Shown here: piece after piece, positions 59,568-64,000 of the stretch | Numbering within the stretch: position 1 is the stretch's first letter | How the letters are laid out: each line of letters begins with the position of its first letter | Origin: Flavobacteriia bacterium | GTDB taxonomy: Bacteria; Bacteroidota; Bacteroidia; Flavobacteriales_D; Crocinitomicaceae | Assembly: GCA_947450325.1 (NCBI GenBank) | Contig: CANFUT010000021.1 | Span: 1-64,000, forward strand | Reading direction: 5' to 3' | DNA length: 64,000 nucleotides | Notes under the pieces: generated by a model | The model's input: only the letters and a program-made list of their open reading frames with translations | Told to the model about the DNA's origin: nothing | Databases searched by the model: none | Program-made: the position numbers and the translations under genes

Positions 59568-59993
59568 ATGAAAATTAATTTTCAAAACATCAGTAAAATA
59601 AGGGTTCGATACGGAGAAACCGATCAAATGGGATATTGTTATTACGGAAACTACGCGCAATATTTTGAAGTCGGAAGGGTAGAAGCACTGCGAGATTTTG
59701 GATTCAGCTACAAAGAAATGGAGCAACAAGGAATTATGCTGCCAGTATCAGAGTTTCAAGTGAAATACTCGGGTCCAGCTTTTTATGACGATGAATTAAC
59801 AATTGTTACAAAAATAGTATCGATGGTCGGCGCAAGAATCTATTTTGAATATGAAGTTTTGAATCCTTCAGGAAAAAGCATTTCGAAAGCTTCAACTACT
59901 TTAGTTTTTGTTTCTAAGTCAAATATGCGTCCGATTCCGCCTCCGACAAGTTTTATTGAATTAATGAAAAAATATGAAGTCAATGAAAACTAA
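59568..59993 (+). CDS. Acyl-CoA thioesterase, 4HBT/YbgC type
   Basis: The 141-residue hotdog-fold protein has the family signature VRYGETDQMGYCYYGNYAQY with the catalytic Asp (D-x-M-G), then FEVGRVEALRDFGFSYKEME and the closing helix ending in FVSKSNMRPIPPP. It hydrolyses acyl-CoA thioesters; the related YbgC works at the envelope with Tol-Pal, but no tol genes are near. Its 3' end overlaps the formimidoylglutamase gene by 11 bp or more, so the two are cotranslated. Confidence 0.92.
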   Translation: MKINFQNISKIRVRYGETDQMGYCYYGNYAQYFEVGRVEALRDFGFSYKEMEQQGIMLPVSEFQVKYSGPAFYDDELTIVTKIVSMVGARIYFEYEVLNPSGKSISKASTTLVFVSKSNMRPIPPPTSFIELMKKYEVNEN

Positions 59994-60960
59994 TTTTGAA
60001 TTTATTCCATTTACTCAAAAATCACTTTCAGGAATTACGTCCATCAGAAGTGGCGAAGTGAAACTGGGAGAAAAACTCCAAACGTTAGAAAATGGCATTA
60101 CTGATACTGCGAAATATTTCATTTTAGGAATCTCTGAAGATATTGGCCCACAATCCAATGGCGGATTTAGTGGATCAACTGGAGCTTTTAAAGCTTTTGT
60201 AAAACGATTTGCAAACATTCAATCAAATCAATTCTTGAACGGAGAAAATACAATTATCTTAGGAGAGATTATTTCGAATACCATTTTTCAAAACTTGGAA
60301 ACTGGTCGAATGTTGATTGAAGAATTGGATTTGTTTGTCGAAAGTATCATTGCGCCGTTGGTTCAACAAGGATTGATTCCAATTGTCATTGGAGGAGGAC
60401 ACAACAATGCCTTTCCAATCATAAAAACAATCAGTAAAAGTATAGCGGAACCAATATCCGTAATCAATTTTGATCCGCATGCTGATTTTAGACCCATGGA
60501 AGGTCGTCACAGCGGAAACCCATTTTCCTATGCGCACAATCATGGATTTTTAAAGAAATATGCCATACTTGGTTTGCATCAATCCTATAATTCACAATTT
60601 ATTCTAGATCAATTGACTGACAATTCGTTTCTCTTCTCATTTTTTGATGATTATTTGTCAAAAAAAGCAGATTTTGAAACAGATTTAACTGCTTTTTACG
60701 AGCACATTAGTTCAGATAAATTTGGGATTGAGTTGGATTTAGATTCGATTGCTTACATGCCAAGTAGTGCGTTTTCACCAAGTGGAATGTCGGTAGAAGA
60801 GGCAAGAAGTTACGTTTTACAAATGGCTAAGTCTAAAAATGTGCAATATTTACATTTGCCAGAAGCTGCTCCTAAAAATGAAATTGAAGAGGTGATTGTC
60901 GGTAAAACGTTAGCTTATTTGGTTTCAGATTTTATAAAAGCGAACCAAGCGGCACAATAA
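59983..60960 (+). CDS. Formimidoylglutamase/arginase-family ureohydrolase
   Basis: The ureohydrolase fold is clear. Manganese ligands are GGGHNNAFP (His, about 137), INFDPHADFRPME (Asp-x-His-x-Asp, about 163-167) and ELDLDSIA (Asp-x-Asp, about 251). RHSGNPFSYAH fits formimidoylglutamase rather than arginase. The enzyme would convert formiminoglutamate to glutamate and formamide in histidine breakdown. Other hut genes are not in the window. A start nine bases upstream (59974) is possible. The overlap with the thioesterase gene is at least 11 bp. Confidence 0.87.
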   Translation: MKTNFEFIPFTQKSLSGITSIRSGEVKLGEKLQTLENGITDTAKYFILGISEDIGPQSNGGFSGSTGAFKAFVKRFANIQSNQFLNGENTIILGEIISNTIFQNLETGRMLIEELDLFVESIIAPLVQQGLIPIVIGGGHNNAFPIIKTISKSIAEPISVINFDPHADFRPMEGRHSGNPFSYAHNHGFLKKYAILGLHQSYNSQFILDQLTDNSFLFSFFDDYLSKKADFETDLTAFYEHISSDKFGIELDLDSIAYMPSSAFSPSGMSVEEARSYVLQMAKSKNVQYLHLPEAAPKNEIEEVIVGKTLAYLVSDFIKANQAAQ

Positions 60961-61056
60961 TTTTGAAAATAAATTTACTTTTCAATACATTTTTGCGTTT
61001 TTGTAGTTAAATTTAAATGTCATTCATCATTTGAATTTTTGAAAAACATCAACTGT

Positions 61057-63312
61057 ATGGCTTCAAACTACAAATTCGGGAAAATTGTCCACTTTCTCAG
61101 AGCTTTTTATCCGCTTCAATTGATTTTTGGTCATTTGAAGTATAATTTACTGGCACTTTGTTATTGGTTAATCTTATTTCTGATTGTTTCTGATAGTTTA
61201 GGTTCAAAATTTGGTCTTCCTTATCTGCTTTATTCTCCTGAATATCATGGAAAAGTAAGTTGGATTTCATTTTTACTCATGGGATTTTCAATCGGCGGAT
61301 TTACGATGGCTTTTAACATGTATAGCTACATGAAATTGGGTACGAAATATCCTTTTTTAGCAACGCTTTCGAGACCTTTTATTAAATTTTGCTGGAATAA
61401 CGCACTCATTCCCTTGATTTTTAGTGTTTACTATATCATTAGATTCAGTCAATTTCAAATGGAAGAGGAATTTGCTACGGAAGGAATTATTGCTTCGTAT
61501 ATTGTTTGTTATCTGATTGGTTTCTTCCTTTTTGTCATGTTTTCCAATTTGTATTTTTTTCCTACCAATAAAGATTTCTTTAAATTATCTGGGAAAAAAG
61601 AACATGAATTGGCACATGAAGAACCAATTGGGTCTTTTTTCCATCAAAAGGTCGATTGGAATTTACTCTTTAAATATGAAAAAGATCGTTCTTATGTCTA
61701 CATATCTGGTTTTAGTAAATGGAGAAAAAGTCGGTCAATCAAGCACTATGATAAGGCGGTTTTAGAAAAAGTGTTTGCACACAATCGAATCAATGCTACA
61801 TTTTTTGAGATTGTAACGGTTGTTTCTTTCATTGTCATGGGAATGTTTAGAGAATTTCCCTTTTTTGAACTTCCAGCAGGAATGAGTATTATACTCTTGC
61901 TTTCAATTATTTTAATGCTATTTTCAATCCTGAAATCATGGTTTAAGTATTGGACTTATCCAGTTATTTTGTTGATTATTTTGACAATGAATCTTTTAAG
62001 TGAGAAAAGTTCGTTTTTTCAGTATGAAAACTACGCTTATGGACTTTCATATAAACCTGCAGATTTGGTTGACTTTTCTTTCCGAGAAATCAAGGAAAAA
62101 GCAGACAATCAAAAGCTTAATGACGCTTCAAAGGAACAATTTATTCAAATGCTAAATGCTTGGAAAGCAAAAACTGGACAACAAAAGCCAAAATTGGTAA
62201 TTGTGATGACATCAGGCGGTGGTTCTCGAAGCGCATTGTGGACTTATTCAGTTTTAAGCAACGCAAATGCGAAATTGAACGGCAAGTTGGCAAAAAACAC
62301 CCAATTAATTACTGGAGCGTCAGGTGGAATGGTGGGAGCATCCTATTATAGAAGTTTGCTTTTAAAACAAAAAATGGGAGCAAAAATTCATTTGACTGAT
62401 AGAAAATACAAAGAGAATATTGCCAAATATTTATTAAATAAACTATCAGTTTCTGCTTATTCAAATGATTTATTTGTGCGATTTCAAACGCTCAAAATCG
62501 GGGATAATTTATATACAAAAGATAGAGGCTATGCATTTGAGCAACAATTACATCAGAATACAGAATATATCATGGATAAACCTTTATCGTATTTTGATAA
62601 ATATGAGCAAAAGGGCATTATTCCAACGATGATTTTCAGTCCGACAATTGTCAATAACGGTCGAAGATTATTGATTTCTTCTCAATCATTGGCATTTTTA
62701 AGTCATCCAACAGGACCAACCAATTTAACCAAATCGTATGAAAATATTGATTTTCAAACCTTTTTTAATGAAAATAGTACTGATTCTTTGCGATTTAGTT
62801 CAGTGATGCGCATGAGTGCTACTTTTCCATTTGTATTGCCGATGGTTTCAATGCCAACTTATCCTGAAATGCAATTGATGGATGCAGGAATTAGAGACAA
62901 TTATGGTGGAAAAATCATGTTGGAATACCTGTTTGAAATGCAGGATTGGATCAAAGAAAACACAAGTGGAGTGGTTGTTGTGCAAGTTAGAGACACTAAA
63001 AAAATACTTACTGGTGATGAATTAATTCAAGTTTCACTTTTCGACAAATTAACGCTGCCGTTTGGAAATATGTATGCCAATTTTACTCGAACCCAAGATT
63101 TTGATCAAGATGAAATGATGAAAATCGGTTTCAGAGGATTTCCGTTTGCAATTGATTTAGTCGCATTTAATCTGAGAGAAGCAAAAAAAGATCGAATTTC
63201 GTTGTCGTGGCATTTGACAAGTCAGGAAAAAATAAAAATAGCGAGGGCTTGGAAAAGTAAAGGAAATCAAGCGGCCATGTTGCAACTGCAAAAATTATTA
63301 AACGCAGAATAA
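61057..63312 (+). CDS. Patatin-like phospholipase with N-terminal membrane domain
   Basis: From the ATG at 61057 the protein has 751 residues. Roughly residues 25-330 contain about seven hydrophobic helices (LLALCYWLILFLIVSD; IASYIVCYLIGFFLFVMFSN; VILLIILTMNLLS). The C-terminal half is a patatin domain: oxyanion loop TSGGGSRSALW, nucleophile elbow TGASGGMVGASYYRS (Ser about 419) and Asp in LMDAGIRDNYGG (about 608). So it is an integral-membrane lipase or acyl-hydrolase with the catalytic domain probably cytoplasmic. It is larger than usual patatins and of unknown substrate. It begins 96 bp after the formimidoylglutamase gene. Confidence 0.88.
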   Translation: MASNYKFGKIVHFLRAFYPLQLIFGHLKYNLLALCYWLILFLIVSDSLGSKFGLPYLLYSPEYHGKVSWISFLLMGFSIGGFTMAFNMYSYMKLGTKYPFLATLSRPFIKFCWNNALIPLIFSVYYIIRFSQFQMEEEFATEGIIASYIVCYLIGFFLFVMFSNLYFFPTNKDFFKLSGKKEHELAHEEPIGSFFHQKVDWNLLFKYEKDRSYVYISGFSKWRKSRSIKHYDKAVLEKVFAHNRINATFFEIVTVVSFIVMGMFREFPFFELPAGMSIILLLSIILMLFSILKSWFKYWTYPVILLIILTMNLLSEKSSFFQYENYAYGLSYKPADLVDFSFREIKEKADNQKLNDASKEQFIQMLNAWKAKTGQQKPKLVIVMTSGGGSRSALWTYSVLSNANAKLNGKLAKNTQLITGASGGMVGASYYRSLLLKQKMGAKIHLTDRKYKENIAKYLLNKLSVSAYSNDLFVRFQTLKIGDNLYTKDRGYAFEQQLHQNTEYIMDKPLSYFDKYEQKGIIPTMIFSPTIVNNGRRLLISSQSLAFLSHPTGPTNLTKSYENIDFQTFFNENSTDSLRFSSVMRMSATFPFVLPMVSMPTYPEMQLMDAGIRDNYGGKIMLEYLFEMQDWIKENTSGVVVVQVRDTKKILTGDELIQVSLFDKLTLPFGNMYANFTRTQDFDQDEMMKIGFRGFPFAIDLVAFNLREAKKDRISLSWHLTSQEKIKIARAWKSKGNQAAMLQLQKLLNAE

Positions 63313-63356
63313 GGCTTGATTTCAAATCAGAGATTCAAAAAATCACTTATTTTTGT

Positions 63357-64000
63357 ATGATGCAAAAACAAATTCAATTGGAAAATAAATTGTTATTAAT
63401 AACACCACCTTTCACCCAATTGAATACTCCGTATCCCGCAACAGCGTATTTAAAAGGATTTCTAAATACATTAAATATTCCCGCATCACAAGCAGATTTA
63501 GGGATTGAAGTTATTTTAAAACTTTTTTCTAAAAGTGGATTATCTGAATTATTTACAACAATTAAAAGCCAAAATTTCGAATTAAGTCAAAATGCTGAAC
63601 GAATATTAGCCCTTGAAAAAGATTATATTCAAACAATTGACGCGGTAATTTTATTTCTTCAAGGGAAAAATCCAAATTTAGCACATGCGATTTGTCAAGA
63701 TAACTTTTTACCAGAAGCAAAGCGTTTTGATCAACTTGACGAACTCGATTGGGCTTTTGGAATCATGGGCAATCAAGACAAAGGCAAGCATTTAGCAACT
63801 TTGTATTTAGAAGATTTGTCTGATTTAATTATCGAAACTGTCGATCCGCATTTTGGATTTAGTCGTTATGCAGAACGTTTAGGAAGATCTGCTAGCAGTT
63901 TTGACGAATTGTATGAAGCTTTACAACTAGAACTTACTTATATTGATGAGATTACAATTGACTTATTGAATCAAAAATTAGTTGAGATTTCGCCAAATTT
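63357..64000 (+). CDS. B12-binding radical SAM protein, 5' part
   Basis: An open frame begins at ATG 63357 (a second ATG follows at 63360) and runs beyond the window end with no stop, 214 codons visible. It begins LLLITPPFTQLNTPYPATAY, then LKGFLNTLNIPASQADLG, and contains DPHFGFSRYAERLGRSASSF. This is the N-terminal (cobalamin-binding-like) part of a B12-binding radical SAM family common in Bacteroidota. The CxxxCxxC cluster motif lies beyond the window. The radical SAM reaction is unknown. Confidence is limited because the diagnostic motif is not visible. Confidence 0.75.
   Translation, partial: MMQKQIQLENKLLLITPPFTQLNTPYPATAYLKGFLNTLNIPASQADLGIEVILKLFSKSGLSELFTTIKSQNFELSQNAERILALEKDYIQTIDAVILFLQGKNPNLAHAICQDNFLPEAKRFDQLDELDWAFGIMGNQDKGKHLATLYLEDLSDLIIETVDPHFGFSRYAERLGRSASSFDELYEALQLELTYIDEITIDLLNQKLVEISPN

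Overview
The window looks like a contiguous piece of a low-GC Bacteroidota chromosome, most likely Flavobacteriales (Crocinitomicaceae/Fluviicola-like is a guess from overall gene style, not proven). Reasons: three secreted proteins carry type IX secretion (T9SS) C-terminal sorting domains, there is a PorG-like outer-membrane protein and a SusC/FecA-style TonB receptor, many lipoproteins start with short lipobox signals, promoters match the Bacteroidota TAnnTTTG -7 element, and Shine-Dalgarno sequences are nearly absent. Most of the window is housekeeping core genome in short operons on both strands.

Layout. 1-970: an insertion-sequence-end-like array (five 23-24 bp units), a decayed serine recombinase, then the tmRNA gene ssrA (minus strand). 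1-11.6 kb: acetyltransferase, small envelope proteins, an LMW-phosphatase-like gene, a second 23-bp repeat array ending in a 32-bp palindrome, lpdA, a PaaY-like gamma-carbonic anhydrase, tag, a Hanks-type kinase, trmH and a hydrolase. 11.7-17.2 kb: a tightly coupled operon of an epimerase-CBS fusion, DAHP synthase and a KdsC-like HAD phosphatase, followed by a lysine/alanine dehydrogenase-like enzyme and a UMF1 transporter. 17.3-23 kb: SPFH lipoprotein, MFS transporter, dapF-hypothetical-GNAT-mltG operon. 23.6-26.8 kb: ECF sigma factor operon containing an easily missed 48-codon gene and a membrane protein that may be its regulator. 26.9-33.2 kb: PorG-like protein, pyrD, HMG-CoA-lyase family enzyme and assorted lipoproteins. 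33.3-40.6 kb (minus): pyrG-yidC, a glycosyltransferase and cysteine desulfurase, a LamG T9SS protein. 40.7-43.8 kb: a surface-polysaccharide block (acyltransferase, GT4, frameshifted Wzx-like flippase). 43.8-47.9 kb (minus): CotH-kinase T9SS protein, corA, DoxX-like, HAD. 48-52.5 kb: rpsA and a TonB receptor. 52.6-57.3 kb: a complete cyanophycin cassette, with cphA divergent from cphB-iaaA. 57.8-64 kb: dnaA, a thioesterase/formimidoylglutamase pair, a membrane patatin-like phospholipase, and the 5' part of a B12-binding radical SAM gene.

The most notable points are the epimerase-CBS/DAHPS/KdsC operon, the 48-aa link gene in the sigma operon, the atypical tmRNA tag, the two IS-end-like arrays, the self-contained cyanophycin cassette, and a single-base frameshift in the flippase. 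No rRNA, tRNA, CRISPR array or prophage was seen. Nothing here could be compared with a database; family names rest on recognised motifs and length.
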